A stretch of DNA of 64,000 nucleotides from Paraglaciecola sp. L1A13 (GTDB lineage Bacteria; Pseudomonadota; Gammaproteobacteria; Enterobacterales; Alteromonadaceae). The position numbers and the translations under genes were made by a program. The stretch is from NCBI RefSeq assembly GCF_009796745.1, contig NZ_CP047024.1, positions 1,612,001-1,676,000 on the forward strand, in the 5' to 3' direction. Position 1 is the stretch's first letter, and the number at the start of each line of letters is the position of its first letter. Of this stretch, positions 45,559 to 55,119 are shown piece after piece. The notes below the pieces were generated by a model. That model saw only the letters and a program-made list of their open reading frames with translations. It was not told where the DNA came from and made no database searches.

Positions 45559-46904
45559 GTAAAATTGAAGCGTCGTTAAAGCCACAAATATTACTTGTCG
45601 ATGATGACGAGAGTTTATTACGGCTGATGGGCATACGCTTAGAAGGTGAAGGTTACAGTGTGCAAAGTGCCGAAGGTGGTAAAGAAGCTTTGCGCCTAAT
45701 GAATACGCAAAATTTTGATGCCGTGCTAAGCGACCTCAGAATGCCTGGTTTAGATGGCTTGAGCTTGTTCGAAGAGATTATGTCTCTGGGTAAAGATCTT
45801 CCTGTGATCCTAATGACTGCTCATGGCACGATTCAAGACGCTGTTGAGGCTACCCAAAGAGGGGTATTTGGTTTTCTTACTAAGCCAATAGATCACACTG
45901 AGTTACGAGATTTATTAGCCAAAGCGGTAAGCCAAAGCCAAGGCTCACAAACTAGTGCATGGCGAGAACAAATTATCACTCGTTCTATGCAAATGGAGCA
46001 ACTACTCGACCAAGCCCATCGAGTGGCTCAGCGTGATGTTAGTGTATTGGTCAGTGGTGCCAGCGGAACAGGAAAAGAATTATTAGCGAATGCTATTCAT
46101 AAAGCCAGTAAACGTGCGAATAAGCCGTTTGTTGCGATCAACTGCGGAGCCTTGCCAGAAAATTTACTCGAATCAGAATTATTTGGACACGCCAAAGGCG
46201 CATTTACCGGAGCGGTAAATGAGCATCAAGGGTTATTTCGAGAAGCCGACGGCGGAACCTTATTCCTGGACGAAATTGGCGATATGCCTACGCCGTTACA
46301 AGTTAAGCTTTTACGTGCACTACAAGAGCAGGTGATACGTCCTGTAGGCAGCAGTAAACAAATCCCTGTAGATGTGCGTATTATTTCAGCTACCCACAAA
46401 AATTTATCTCACGAAATGAGTGAGGGTAACTTCCGTGAGGACTTGTATTATCGCCTCAACGTGGTGAATTTAACCTTACCAACTTTACGGGAACGCTCGG
46501 AAGATATTCCGTTACTTGCGCGCTACTTACTAAAGAAAAGCTCTGAGCGTCATGAAGTACGTGTTAGTCGGTTCTCTGACGATGCTATGCAACTTTTGAC
46601 TACTGAATTGTGGCCGGGTAATGTGCGTCAATTGGTCAATGTAGTTGAGCAATGTGTGGCATTAACACAGACTTCGGTTATTGCTGTGCATTTGGTAGAA
46701 CAAGCGCTTTCAACTTCTGAGCAAAAGTGGCCGACATTAACTGAAGCACGCGATGCGTTCGAGCAAAGTTACTTGCTTAAATTGCTTAAAATGACCGACG
46801 GAAATGTTACCCGTGCGGCTGAAATAGCTGGGCGTAACCGAACTGACTTACACAAATTAATGAAAAAGCACGACTTGCATTCAACGGACTTCAAACAAGA
46901 ATAG
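45555..46904 (+). CDS. glrR: Sigma-54-dependent response regulator GlrR (QseF-like)
   Basis: The 449-residue NtrC-type regulator has a receiver (1-125) with VDDDES and acceptor Asp in VLSDLRMPGLDG, an AAA+ domain (about 140-375) with Walker A GASGTGKELLA and the sigma-54 contact loop GAFTGA, and a Fis-type helix-turn-helix at the end (NVTRAAEIAGRNRTDLHKLMK). In enteric bacteria GlrR activates glmY and rpoE promoters; targets here are unknown. A good terminator follows. Confidence 0.93.
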   Translation: MSKIEASLKPQILLVDDDESLLRLMGIRLEGEGYSVQSAEGGKEALRLMNTQNFDAVLSDLRMPGLDGLSLFEEIMSLGKDLPVILMTAHGTIQDAVEATQRGVFGFLTKPIDHTELRDLLAKAVSQSQGSQTSAWREQIITRSMQMEQLLDQAHRVAQRDVSVLVSGASGTGKELLANAIHKASKRANKPFVAINCGALPENLLESELFGHAKGAFTGAVNEHQGLFREADGGTLFLDEIGDMPTPLQVKLLRALQEQVIRPVGSSKQIPVDVRIISATHKNLSHEMSEGNFREDLYYRLNVVNLTLPTLRERSEDIPLLARYLLKKSSERHEVRVSRFSDDAMQLLTTELWPGNVRQLVNVVEQCVALTQTSVIAVHLVEQALSTSEQKWPTLTEARDAFEQSYLLKLLKMTDGNVTRAAEIAGRNRTDLHKLMKKHDLHSTDFKQE

Positions 46905-46930
46905 ACCCGTGGCTTAAGCGCTCAGTGATA

Positions 46931-46962
46931 AAAAACGCGAATAATACTATTCGCGTTTTTTA
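46931..46962 (+). terminator. Rho-independent terminator after glrR
   Basis: AAAAACGCGAATA (46931-46943) pairs with TATTCGCGTTTTT (from 46948) around a short loop, ending in a T run. It closes the glrK-qseG-glrR operon. Confidence 0.9.
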
Positions 46963-46985
46963 TTTGTCGTCCTGATTAAGCTATT

Positions 46986-47049
46986 TTGTTATTAGCGATA
47001 GATAAATAGCAGTTGTTATTAGCGATAGATAAATAGCAGTTGTTATTAG
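46986..47049. repeat. 27-bp tandem repeat, 2.4 copies
   Basis: Two identical 27-base units occupy 46986-47012 and 47013-47039, and the first 10 bases of a third follow to 47049. The unit begins TTGTTATTAGCGATAGATAA. It lies between the glrR terminator and truA, about 65 bases before the truA start. Confidence 0.95.
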
Positions 47050-47113
47050 TACTACACATTTTTATTTCCTGCCTTACAATACGCAGCAATTTATGAAAGA
47101 GGTAATTAGCTAG

Positions 47114-47905
47114 ATGCGAATAGCGTTAGGGGTTGAATACGATGGTGCCCGCTTCCATGGCTGGCAAAGGCAAAACGAAGTAATAAGTGTGCAGCAACAC
47201 TTAGAGGAAGCCTTGACGCGTATTGCCAATGAACCTATACGTGTTACTTGCGCAGGGCGCACTGACGCCGGTGTACATGCGACGGGTCAGGTTGTTCATT
47301 TTGATACTTCCAATCAACGGCCTGATCGTGCTTGGACGCTCGGGGTTAACACTTACCTGCCTGCCACTATATCGGTACGTTGGGCAAAACTTGTACCTGA
47401 TGATTTTCATGCTCGGTTCTCGGCTACCGCTAGGCGCTACCGCTACATCATTTATAATAGCACTTTGCGCAGTGGCATTTTTGCCAACGGTGTAAGTCAT
47501 ATTTATGGGGATCTTGACCATGACCTTATGCATCAAGCTGCGCAAAAGTTAGTGGGTAAACACGACTTTAGTTCTTTTAGAGCTGTGAACTGTCAAGCTA
47601 AAACCGCGACTCGTATCATGTCGCACATTCGCGTTAAACGCATGGGCGACTATATTGTAATTGATGTAAAGGCTAATGCATTTTTACATCATATGGTGCG
47701 TAATATTACTGGTACTCTCGTTGCTATAGGACACAAAGAACAGCCTGTTGAATGGGTGGATGAATTGCTTGAGGTGAAAGATCGAACAAAAGCGGGCATC
47801 ACTGCTTTGCCAAACGGTCTGTATTTGGTGCATGTTACTTACCCTGAAGCGTTTGAGCTTCCGCGTTTGAAAATGGGGCCATTGTTTCTAGCTGATGACT
47901 TCTAA
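47114..47905 (+). CDS. truA: tRNA pseudouridine(38-40) synthase TruA
   Basis: TruA converts uridines 38-40 of tRNA anticodon arms to pseudouridine. The 263-residue frame contains [14 protein letters not shown] and the catalytic Asp in [18 protein letters not shown], plus [13 protein letters not shown] near the C-terminus. It lies upstream of accD, a common gammaproteobacterial order, but a 137-base gap suggests separate transcription. Confidence 0.97.
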   Translation: MRIALGVEYDGARFHGWQRQNEVISVQQHLEEALTRIANEPIRVTCAGRTDAGVHATGQVVHFDTSNQRPDRAWTLGVNTYLPATISVRWAKLVPDDFHARFSATARRYRYIIYNSTLRSGIFANGVSHIYGDLDHDLMHQAAQKLVGKHDFSSFRAVNCQAKTATRIMSHIRVKRMGDYIVIDVKANAFLHHMVRNITGTLVAIGHKEQPVEWVDELLEVKDRTKAGITALPNGLYLVHVTYPEAFELPRLKMGPLFLADDF

Positions 47906-48042
47906 GACCAGTTTTACTTTCGTAACTTTCGATATCTGTGTTTTAATACGGATTACATGTGCCTAGAAAATTAAATACTGTATCTGTCGTTGCTTATGCC
48001 TAATAAAATCAACGATATGATTGCCAAAGAAGGTTTAAATTA

Positions 48043-48891
48043 ATGAGTTGGATCGAAAAGATATTACCGCGTACTAAATCACCCACCAAAAGTAACGTAC
48101 CTGAAGGTATTTGGACTAAGTGCGGTCAATGTGACGCGGTATTATACAAAACTGAGCTAGAAAAGCAGTTGGGTGTTTGCCCCAAGTGTAATCATCATAT
48201 GCGCGTTTCTGCGCGAGTTCGGTTGAATCAATTTTTGGATCAAGGCGAGCGCACGGAATTAGGTGCTGATCTAGAGCCAAAAGATTTACTTAAATTTAAA
48301 GATTCAAAAAAATATAAAGATCGCCTTTTAGCCGCCCAAAAAGCAACAAATGAAAAAGATGCAATGGTTGTTATGAAAGGTAAATTGAAAGGCATGCCGG
48401 TAGCTGTTGCTGCGTTCGAATTTGCTTTTATGGGTGGCTCAATGGCCTCGGTTGTTGGGGCGCGCTTTGTAAAAGCAGTTGAGGCATGTTTAGAACATAA
48501 TATGCCATTGATTTGTTTTTCTACCAGTGGTGGCGCCCGTATGCAAGAAGCCTTATTATCGTTGATGCAGATGGCTAAAACCAGCGCCGCACTTGCGAAA
48601 ATGAGCGAAAAAGGTTTGCCGTATATCTCGGTAATGACCGATCCTACTATGGGCGGAGTGTCAGCGAGTCTGGCGATGCTAGGGGATGTAAATGTTGCTG
48701 AGCCTAAAGCGCTAATTGGCTTCGCGGGGCCTCGTGTTATCGAGCAGACTGTGCGAGAAACCTTACCAGAAGGTTTTCAGCGTAGTGAATTTTTGCTGGA
48801 AAAAGGTGCTATTGATGTGATTATTGACCGCCGTGAAATGCGTGATCGGTTACACAGTATGTTAGTTAAATTGCATCATCAACACGCATAA
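48043..48891 (+). CDS. accD: Acetyl-CoA carboxylase carboxyltransferase subunit beta
   Basis: AccD transfers the carboxyl group from biotin to acetyl-CoA with AccA. The 282-residue frame has the N-terminal zinc ribbon with Cys pairs in [12 protein letters not shown] and [12 protein letters not shown], then the carboxyltransferase core with [27 protein letters not shown] and [14 protein letters not shown]. It leads accD-folC-dedD. Confidence 0.98.
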   Translation: MSWIEKILPRTKSPTKSNVPEGIWTKCGQCDAVLYKTELEKQLGVCPKCNHHMRVSARVRLNQFLDQGERTELGADLEPKDLLKFKDSKKYKDRLLAAQKATNEKDAMVVMKGKLKGMPVAVAAFEFAFMGGSMASVVGARFVKAVEACLEHNMPLICFSTSGGARMQEALLSLMQMAKTSAALAKMSEKGLPYISVMTDPTMGGVSASLAMLGDVNVAEPKALIGFAGPRVIEQTVRETLPEGFQRSEFLLEKGAIDVIIDRREMRDRLHSMLVKLHHQHA

Positions 48892-48906
48892 TATTTCAGT
48901 ACATTA

Positions 48907-50187
48907 ATGACAATATTATCCTCTATTCAGGCCTCCAATATCGAGGCCTGGTCTTTAAAAGAATGGCTTGATCATCTCAGCGCATTACATCCTAAAAATA
49001 TAGAAATGGGCCTTGAGCGTGTAGCCGAGGTTTACCAACGACTCGGCATTTCATTTTCTGCTCAAACAGTGGTGACCGTTGCCGGTACAAATGGCAAAGG
49101 TACGACATGCGCTTTGCTTGAACAAGCATGTTTAACCGCGGGTAAACGTGTAGGAGTATATAGCTCACCGCATTTAATCCACTACACCGAACGGGTTCGC
49201 ATTCAAGGTCATGATGCTGATGAACAGGCCCATTGCCGAGCTTTTCAAGATGTTGAGTGCGCGCGAAGAGAGATACCACTTACCTATTTTGAGTTTGGAA
49301 CATTAGCAGGCCTGAAACTGATTCACGATGCTAACGTTGAGGTTGCTCTACTCGAGGTTGGATTGGGCGGGCGTTTAGACGCGGTGAATGTCGTGTCACC
49401 TGATATTGCCGTGATCACTAGTATTGACCTCGATCATCAAGATTGGTTAGGGGATACTAAAGAGCTGGTGGCGGCGGAAAAGGCAGGCATAATGCGTGAA
49501 GGCATCCCCGTTGTTATTGGTGAGCCGGTAAAATACCAAGGGCTTGTTGATGCAGTGACGCGTTTTCACGCCGATGCATACTGGCAGTATCAGGATTTTG
49601 ATTATAATTTACGGCACAGCCAACTAGATTGGCACAATACACAAGTATGCTATACCGCATTGCCCGTGCCGCATATTCCGGTGCAAAATGTGTCTACTGG
49701 GCTGCAGGTTATTCAGTTACTTGAACTTGAACTAACTGAGACACAATTATCCCACGTGATTAAATCAACCCGCTTACCTGGGCGTTGCCAAACTATTGGC
49801 CAGTTTCCTACTGTTATGGTCGACGTAGCGCATAATCCACACGCAACCGCGTATCTACTGACTCAAATCCGCCAACATACCTACAATAATTTGTACCTTG
49901 TTGTAGGTATGTTGAAAGACAAAGATATTCGTGCCAGCTTAGCAAATTTAGTTGAATTGAATGCCCAGTGGATGTTGGGTTCGCTTGATATGCCGCGAGG
50001 AGCAACTGCTTCGGATATTAAATCTGTATTAGACGATAAACAAAAAGTGTTAGAATTTGATTCGACTGTCCAGGCATATCAACAAGCAAAAGTGTTGGCG
50101 CATGAACATGATTTGATTGTCGTTTTCGGTTCGTTTTTTACCGTATCAGACATTCTTAAGTTAATTAATGAAGGGATAGGCGAGTGA
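48907..50187 (+). CDS. folC: Dihydrofolate / folylpolyglutamate synthase
   Basis: FolC adds Glu to dihydropteroate and extends the polyglutamate tail of folates. The 426-residue frame has the P-loop VAGTNGKGTTCALLE, YSSPHLIHYTERVRI, LLEVGLGGRLDAVN and SIDLDHQDWLG. It begins 15 bases after accD, and its stop overlaps the dedD start by four bases (GTGA). Confidence 0.97.
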   Translation: MTILSSIQASNIEAWSLKEWLDHLSALHPKNIEMGLERVAEVYQRLGISFSAQTVVTVAGTNGKGTTCALLEQACLTAGKRVGVYSSPHLIHYTERVRIQGHDADEQAHCRAFQDVECARREIPLTYFEFGTLAGLKLIHDANVEVALLEVGLGGRLDAVNVVSPDIAVITSIDLDHQDWLGDTKELVAAEKAGIMREGIPVVIGEPVKYQGLVDAVTRFHADAYWQYQDFDYNLRHSQLDWHNTQVCYTALPVPHIPVQNVSTGLQVIQLLELELTETQLSHVIKSTRLPGRCQTIGQFPTVMVDVAHNPHATAYLLTQIRQHTYNNLYLVVGMLKDKDIRASLANLVELNAQWMLGSLDMPRGATASDIKSVLDDKQKVLEFDSTVQAYQQAKVLAHEHDLIVVFGSFFTVSDILKLINEGIGE

Positions 50188-50777
50188 CATCTGCGTTAAA
50201 AAACCGATTAATAGGTACCGTTATTATTGTGGCGATAGCGGTCATTTTTTTACCGGATTTACTGAATGGTAAGAAGCAGAGTGAAAAAGAGTTATTCGTA
50301 GAATTACCTGACCGTCCTGCTGTTAAAACTGTACAAAGACCGGCTAGCTTCTCCAGTGAGGAGGTCACCAATTTAGCCTCCCGCGACATTGAAATTGTAG
50401 ATGATAAAGCCATTGATGATCAATTACCTGCTGATGAAATAACAAAGGTATCTACTAGTGCTTCTGAAGCTGTTCCTCCCCCAGAAACACAAAAATTTGA
50501 AGCCAAACCATCAGTGAACCAAGCACTTTTAGAAGGGGCGGGTTGGGTAGTGCAACTGGGGACCTTTAGAGATAAAAAAAATGTAGATGAGTTGCTCGCT
50601 AAGTTGAAAAAAGGCGGTTATCGGGCTTTTTCTAGGCCCGTTCATACCAGTAGTGGCGTACTGACTAAGGTGTTTGTAGGACCTGATCTGCAAAAAGGGC
50701 GCTTAGAAAAATCTCTCGCTGATTTAACTAAGCTAACGCGTTTAAATGGACGTGTAACACCGTTCACCGTTCAGTGA
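50184..50777 (+). CDS. dedD: SPOR-domain protein DedD
   Basis: The 197-residue protein has one N-terminal membrane helix (NRLIGTVIIVAIAVIFLPDLL), an acidic and Pro-rich linker and a C-terminal SPOR domain (about 112-195; GWVVQLGTFRDKKNVDELLAK and KVFVGPDLQKGRLEK). SPOR domains bind denuded glycan at the division septum. The start is a GTG coupled to the folC stop, as in the conserved folC-dedD-cvpA-purF order. Confidence 0.94.
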   Translation: MTSALKNRLIGTVIIVAIAVIFLPDLLNGKKQSEKELFVELPDRPAVKTVQRPASFSSEEVTNLASRDIEIVDDKAIDDQLPADEITKVSTSASEAVPPPETQKFEAKPSVNQALLEGAGWVVQLGTFRDKKNVDELLAKLKKGGYRAFSRPVHTSSGVLTKVFVGPDLQKGRLEKSLADLTKLTRLNGRVTPFTVQ

Positions 50778-50913
50778 TCCTATTTATATTAAAGCAAAAA
50801 TTAGCAAGATTTTAAGGCTGAGTTTTGGTAATATGCGCGCGAATTTAGTGTCATGGCGTGTGCGTTAGGTATTTAGGTCACGTTATGCATCACCAGCGGA
50901 TTTATCAATTTAT

Positions 50914-51402
50914 ATGAACTGGATAGACTACGCCATCATCGGCGTGATTCTGCTCTCCACCGTTATCAGTTTGGTACGGGGTTTTGTCAAAGAGGCTATT
51001 TCGTTAGCTGTCTGGTTTTGCGCTTTCTTTATTGCCAGTCGTTTTTATGCTGACCTTGCGACCTATCTGACGAGCATTGATGATCAGACCATACGTAATG
51101 GGGTAGCCATAGCCATCCTTTTTGTTGTGACCTTGATTCTCGGCGGGTTACTCAATTATTTAATTTCTCAGCTAGTACACTACACTGGGCTATCGGGCAC
51201 AGATCGCGCTTTAGGCGCCATATTTGGTATTCTTCGTGGCGTGCTTATCGTTAGTGCCTTGTTATTTTTTCTCGATACGTTTACCCCATTAGCAGATGCT
51301 AACGGATGGAAAACATCATTACTTATTCCAGAATTCAGTTTAGTTATAGAGTGGTTCTTTCAATATTTGCAAGGCAACTCAAGCTTTATCCAACCCGTAT
51401 AA
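50914..51402 (+). CDS. cvpA: Colicin V production family protein CvpA
   Basis: The 162-residue inner-membrane protein has four hydrophobic segments and starts [27 protein letters not shown], diagnostic of CvpA. The family segment GALFGILRG-like (here [13 protein letters not shown]) is present. CvpA is needed for colicin V secretion in E. coli and affects envelope homeostasis. It lies 13 bases before purF. Confidence 0.95.
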   Translation: MNWIDYAIIGVILLSTVISLVRGFVKEAISLAVWFCAFFIASRFYADLATYLTSIDDQTIRNGVAIAILFVVTLILGGLLNYLISQLVHYTGLSGTDRALGAIFGILRGVLIVSALLFFLDTFTPLADANGWKTSLLIPEFSLVIEWFFQYLQGNSSFIQPV

Positions 51403-51415
51403 AAAGGTAACTATC

Positions 51416-52933
51416 ATGTGTGGTATTGTCGGAATCGTAGGTAAAAGCCCTGTAAACCAATCGTTGTATGATGCATTAACTGTCTTACAACATAGGGGGC
51501 AAGATGCCGCTGGGATCGTCACCATAGATGAAGGCGTATTTCATCTTCGTAAAGATAATGGTCTTGTGCGTGATGTTTTTCACACTCGTCACATGAAACG
51601 CTTAACCGGGCAGTTCGGTATCGGCCATGTCCGTTATCCAACCGCTGGTAGCTCTAGCTCTGCGGAAGCTCAACCATTTTATGTTAACTCACCGTTTGGT
51701 ATTGCCTTTGCCCACAATGGTAACCTGACCAATGCCCATGAGTTAAAAGATGATGTTTTTCGTATCGCTAAGCGTCATATCAATACGACTTCCGACTCTG
51801 AATTACTGCTTAACATCATCGCTCATGAGTTAAATAATTGTAAAGGTCTTACGCTTACGCCTGAAGAAGTCTTTACTGCCGTCACAACAGTGCATAGTAA
51901 AATACGTGGCGCTTATGCGGTCGTCGCGGCGATCATTGGCAATGGTATGCTGGCCTTTCGGGACCCGTTCGGTATTCGTCCATTGGCGTTGGGTAAGCGT
52001 AAAACAGAATTTGGTGATGAATATATGGTCGCCTCAGAGAGCGTCGCCCTTGATGCCGTTGGGTTTACCTTTATTCGTGATGTAGCTCCTGGTGAAGCCA
52101 TATATGTTACCGAAAATGGCGACCTACATACTCAACAGTGTGCACACGGAGCGATTAACGCCCCGTGTATTTTTGAGTTCGTATACTTTGCACGTCCAGA
52201 TTCATTTATTGATGGTATTTCTGTTTATGCTTCTCGCGTTAATATGGGTCGCAAATTAGGCCAAAAAATAGCGCGCGAGTGGGCGGATTTAGATATAGAC
52301 GTAGTTATACCTATCCCTGAAACATCAACAGATGTAGCGTTACAGATTTCCCTTGAGCTTAACTTGCCGTATAGACAAGGTTTTGTGAAAAATCGATATA
52401 TTGGCCGTACTTTTATTATGCCAGGCCAAACGATGCGTCGTAAATCGGTGCGCCGCAAATTAAACGCTATTCGTTCAGAGTTTGCAGGTAAGAATGTTTT
52501 ATTAGTGGATGATTCTATTGTACGGGGTACAACGTCCGAGCAAATTATTGATATGGCTAGAGAATCTGGAGCGAAGAAGGTTTACTTCGCTTCTGCTGCG
52601 CCTGAAATTCGCTTCCCTAACGTGTACGGTATTGATATGCCGTCGGTTAATGAACTTATCGCTTACGGGCGTGAAATTGAAGAAATCAGCGACTTAATAC
52701 GCGCCGATGGTCTAATTTTTCAAGATATTAGTGATCTGATTGAAGCCGTGAGAGAGCTTAATCCTTCAATCGGGCGGTTTGAAACTTCGGTATTTGATGG
52801 TAATTATATTACCGGTGATGTGGATCAAAGTTATTTAGAGCGAATCGACACGCTGCGTAATGAAGGGGCTAAGAATGCTGGAATTCAGACCGAATTAAGT
52901 AATCTTGAAATGCACAATATGGAACAAGATTAA
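51416..52933 (+). CDS. purF: Amidophosphoribosyltransferase PurF
   Basis: PurF makes 5-phosphoribosylamine, the first committed purine step. The N-terminal nucleophile Cys follows Met directly (MCGIVGIVG) after processing; the glutaminase domain covers about 1-235 with HRGQDAAGI and [11 protein letters not shown]. The phosphoribosyltransferase domain follows with the PRPP loop [14 protein letters not shown]. Length of 505 is normal. A strong terminator follows. Confidence 0.98.
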   Translation: MCGIVGIVGKSPVNQSLYDALTVLQHRGQDAAGIVTIDEGVFHLRKDNGLVRDVFHTRHMKRLTGQFGIGHVRYPTAGSSSSAEAQPFYVNSPFGIAFAHNGNLTNAHELKDDVFRIAKRHINTTSDSELLLNIIAHELNNCKGLTLTPEEVFTAVTTVHSKIRGAYAVVAAIIGNGMLAFRDPFGIRPLALGKRKTEFGDEYMVASESVALDAVGFTFIRDVAPGEAIYVTENGDLHTQQCAHGAINAPCIFEFVYFARPDSFIDGISVYASRVNMGRKLGQKIAREWADLDIDVVIPIPETSTDVALQISLELNLPYRQGFVKNRYIGRTFIMPGQTMRRKSVRRKLNAIRSEFAGKNVLLVDDSIVRGTTSEQIIDMARESGAKKVYFASAAPEIRFPNVYGIDMPSVNELIAYGREIEEISDLIRADGLIFQDISDLIEAVRELNPSIGRFETSVFDGNYITGDVDQSYLERIDTLRNEGAKNAGIQTELSNLEMHNMEQD

Positions 52934-53009
52934 CGTTTCAACAAAACCGAAACAAATAGCTTACTTTATATTTTGACACTGCTTTTGTTTACAAACAACT
53001 GAGATGTAT

Positions 53010-53052
53010 AAAAAGCGCTGAAAATGGGACACTTCATTTTCAGCGCTTTTTT
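53010..53052 (+). terminator. Rho-independent terminator after purF
   Basis: AAAAGCGCTGAAAATG pairs with CATTTTCAGCGCTTTT around GGACACTT, followed by further T. It also faces the convergent Yip1 gene and could act for it in the other direction. Confidence 0.92.
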
Positions 53053-53096
53053 GTATCTTTCAATAGCGTAAAGTACGCACTTTACCCATTAAAACG

Positions 53097-53723
53097 TCAT
53101 CCGGTAAATACTGGCCCCATGCCCATGCTCCATAAAATAACCGAAGCGGCCATCAAAATAGTAAGCAATACTAAACCAGAGGTCACCACTGAGCTGGCAT
53201 AGATAAAGCCTTTTTCTTCAGGAATATGCATCAGTATGGGGGTTCCGGTGTAGAGCAAATACACTGAATAAGTTAAGCCTATCAAACCGATAAGCATTAC
53301 GAACCAAAGAACTGGATAAAAAGCAGCAAACCCAACCATGAATAAAGGTGTAGCGGTATATGCTGCTAACTCTAAAGATTGTGTATAGGTAGGGGATGAA
53401 TCAAATGCTTTGGCTAATTCATGTACTAATACTGACAGTGCTAACACGCCAACCACGAGACCAAGATAAGTACCGATACTCATTATCGCGGCACTTTCTT
53501 TCGTGAGTTTAATAACATCACCCACCCCTATGCTCCAACCCAGATAAGCTGTGGAGTAGTAAGTCATAATGGCAGGGATAAGGGAAATAAGCGCAATGTG
53601 ACTTAAACTATAAAAATAGGTTTCATGTTGACTGTCAATACTTTGCCATTCTTCTTTCGGGTGGGCGTATAAACCCCATAGATGGTTCAGGATCATATCG
53701 TTACTCGCTGTTTGTGTTAACAA
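53097..53723 (-). CDS. Yip1-domain membrane protein
   Basis: The 208-residue protein has a short cytoplasmic start with the Yip1-type segment LWGLYAHPKEEWQSID and five hydrophobic helices. Bacterial Yip1 proteins are widespread and uncharacterised. It stands alone between the purF terminator and a long intergenic region. Confidence 0.83.
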   Translation of the reverse strand: MLTQTASNDMILNHLWGLYAHPKEEWQSIDSQHETYFYSLSHIALISLIPAIMTYYSTAYLGWSIGVGDVIKLTKESAAIMSIGTYLGLVVGVLALSVLVHELAKAFDSSPTYTQSLELAAYTATPLFMVGFAAFYPVLWFVMLIGLIGLTYSVYLLYTGTPILMHIPEEKGFIYASSVVTSGLVLLTILMAASVILWSMGMGPVFTG

Positions 53724-54105
53724 TGAATTTACAACTAATTAACACTCATTCTGTTGTAGGTTGATTAATTCGTCAACAATTTTCGCTCTCTACCTTAGTA
53801 TTAGAGCCACTTAGACATCTTATTGTTGGTTCATTAAGTATTTTGCTAGGTATTCTTTCTCGACACATTTCGATTATGTTTCAACGGATGTGAAGTTTTG
53901 TGGGCTTTTTAGAGAGGCTTTGAATATTGCACGGGTCATTAGTTAGGTAGTTTAAGCCGCAAAAAGAATATTATTGTCAAAGTAAGTTTAGAGTTTTACT
54001 TCATTATATTTATATTAATTGACTCACGTCATTATGTGGTTTTCCCGTTACCTTAAAATGCATTAAATGATTCGCATAATGAAATTGTAAACAACGGATG
54101 GCAGC
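53724..54105. other. Intergenic region between Yip1 and HlyD-type genes
   Basis: These 380 bases separate divergent genes and should hold their promoters. The stretch is AT-rich and contains a small dyad TGAC-TCAC-GTCA near 54019-54032. I see no coding frame or RNA gene and cannot assign an operator or a regulator gene. Confidence 0.45.
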
Positions 54106-55119
54106 TTGAAAAAGATACTTTTACTCATATTGATTTTAGTGATAACCGTCGCGGGTTGGTTTGCATGGCGTTATTTACAACCGCCAGAAGTAGATGCTGG
54201 GTTTGCATCAGGAAATGGGCGAGTTGAAGCCGTTCAAGTTGATATATCCACTAAGATTGCGGGTCGCGTGGAGGGTGTTTATGCACTTGAGGGGGATCTA
54301 GTCGAAGCTAACCAAAAGTTAGCTAAAATTGATACTAATCAACTACATGCACAGTTGTTACGCTACGAGGCTGATGTAGCAAGTGCACAAAGTCAGGTTG
54401 CATCAGCAAATGCTGGTATAGCGCAAGCTAAAGCAGAGAAATTATTGGCTGAACAGGAGCTTGCACGGGCAAAAGAGTTGATTAAGCAAAATAATATCAG
54501 TAAAGAAACCTACGATACCCGAGTGAGTACAGTAACGGTTGCTAATGCTAATGTTGAGGCAGCTGAAGCGTTGAAAATATCGCGCTTGCGTAGTGTTGAT
54601 GCTGCCAAAGCGGTGGTCGAAGAGGTTCAAACACAGATTGATGATGCTACGCTTTTTGCGCCTACTATTGGACGCGTATTGTATCGCTTAGCCGAACCTG
54701 GTGAAGTATTAGGAAGTGGCGGAAAAGTATTAACCTTGATTGATCTGTCTGATGTTTATATGGAAATTTTTCTACCTACAGCACAAGCCCATCGCATTGG
54801 AATGGGGGCTAAAGCCCGTGTGAAATTGGACGTGCTTGACGTCGCAATACCTGCAACAGTTAGTTTTGTTTCACCTGAGTCGCAATATACGCCAAAGCAG
54901 GTTGAAACAGCTACTGAGCGAGAAAAGCTTATGTTTCGCGTTAAAGTGCGTATTCCTCAAGAACTGGTGTTACAGCATATTGATAAAGTGAAAACAGGCG
55001 TTAGGGGGGTGGCATATATTCGACTTTCCGCAGATGACGGAGAACCTGCGCCTAAATGGCCTGACTTTCTTAATAAATTACCAGCCAATTATACGGTTGA
55101 CACCGATAGTGGGCGCTAA
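54106..55119 (+). CDS. HlyD-family membrane fusion protein
   Basis: The 337-residue adaptor has one N-terminal membrane anchor (KILLLILILVITVAGWFAW), lipoyl-type halves (VDISTKIAGRVEGVYALEGDLV and the later LFAPTIGRVLYRLAEPGEVLGSGG), and an Ala/Gln-rich coiled-coil hairpin at about 80-175. It resembles YhiI/YbhG and would link the inner-membrane ABC complex to an outer-membrane channel. The start is a TTG behind GGATGG. Its stop overlaps the next ATG (TAATG at 55117). Confidence 0.9.
   Translation: MKKILLLILILVITVAGWFAWRYLQPPEVDAGFASGNGRVEAVQVDISTKIAGRVEGVYALEGDLVEANQKLAKIDTNQLHAQLLRYEADVASAQSQVASANAGIAQAKAEKLLAEQELARAKELIKQNNISKETYDTRVSTVTVANANVEAAEALKISRLRSVDAAKAVVEEVQTQIDDATLFAPTIGRVLYRLAEPGEVLGSGGKVLTLIDLSDVYMEIFLPTAQAHRIGMGAKARVKLDVLDVAIPATVSFVSPESQYTPKQVETATEREKLMFRVKVRIPQELVLQHIDKVKTGVRGVAYIRLSADDGEPAPKWPDFLNKLPANYTVDTDSGR

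Noticed and set aside
46986..47049. Short CRISPR array
   Set aside because: The units are directly adjacent with no spacers, and no cas genes are present.
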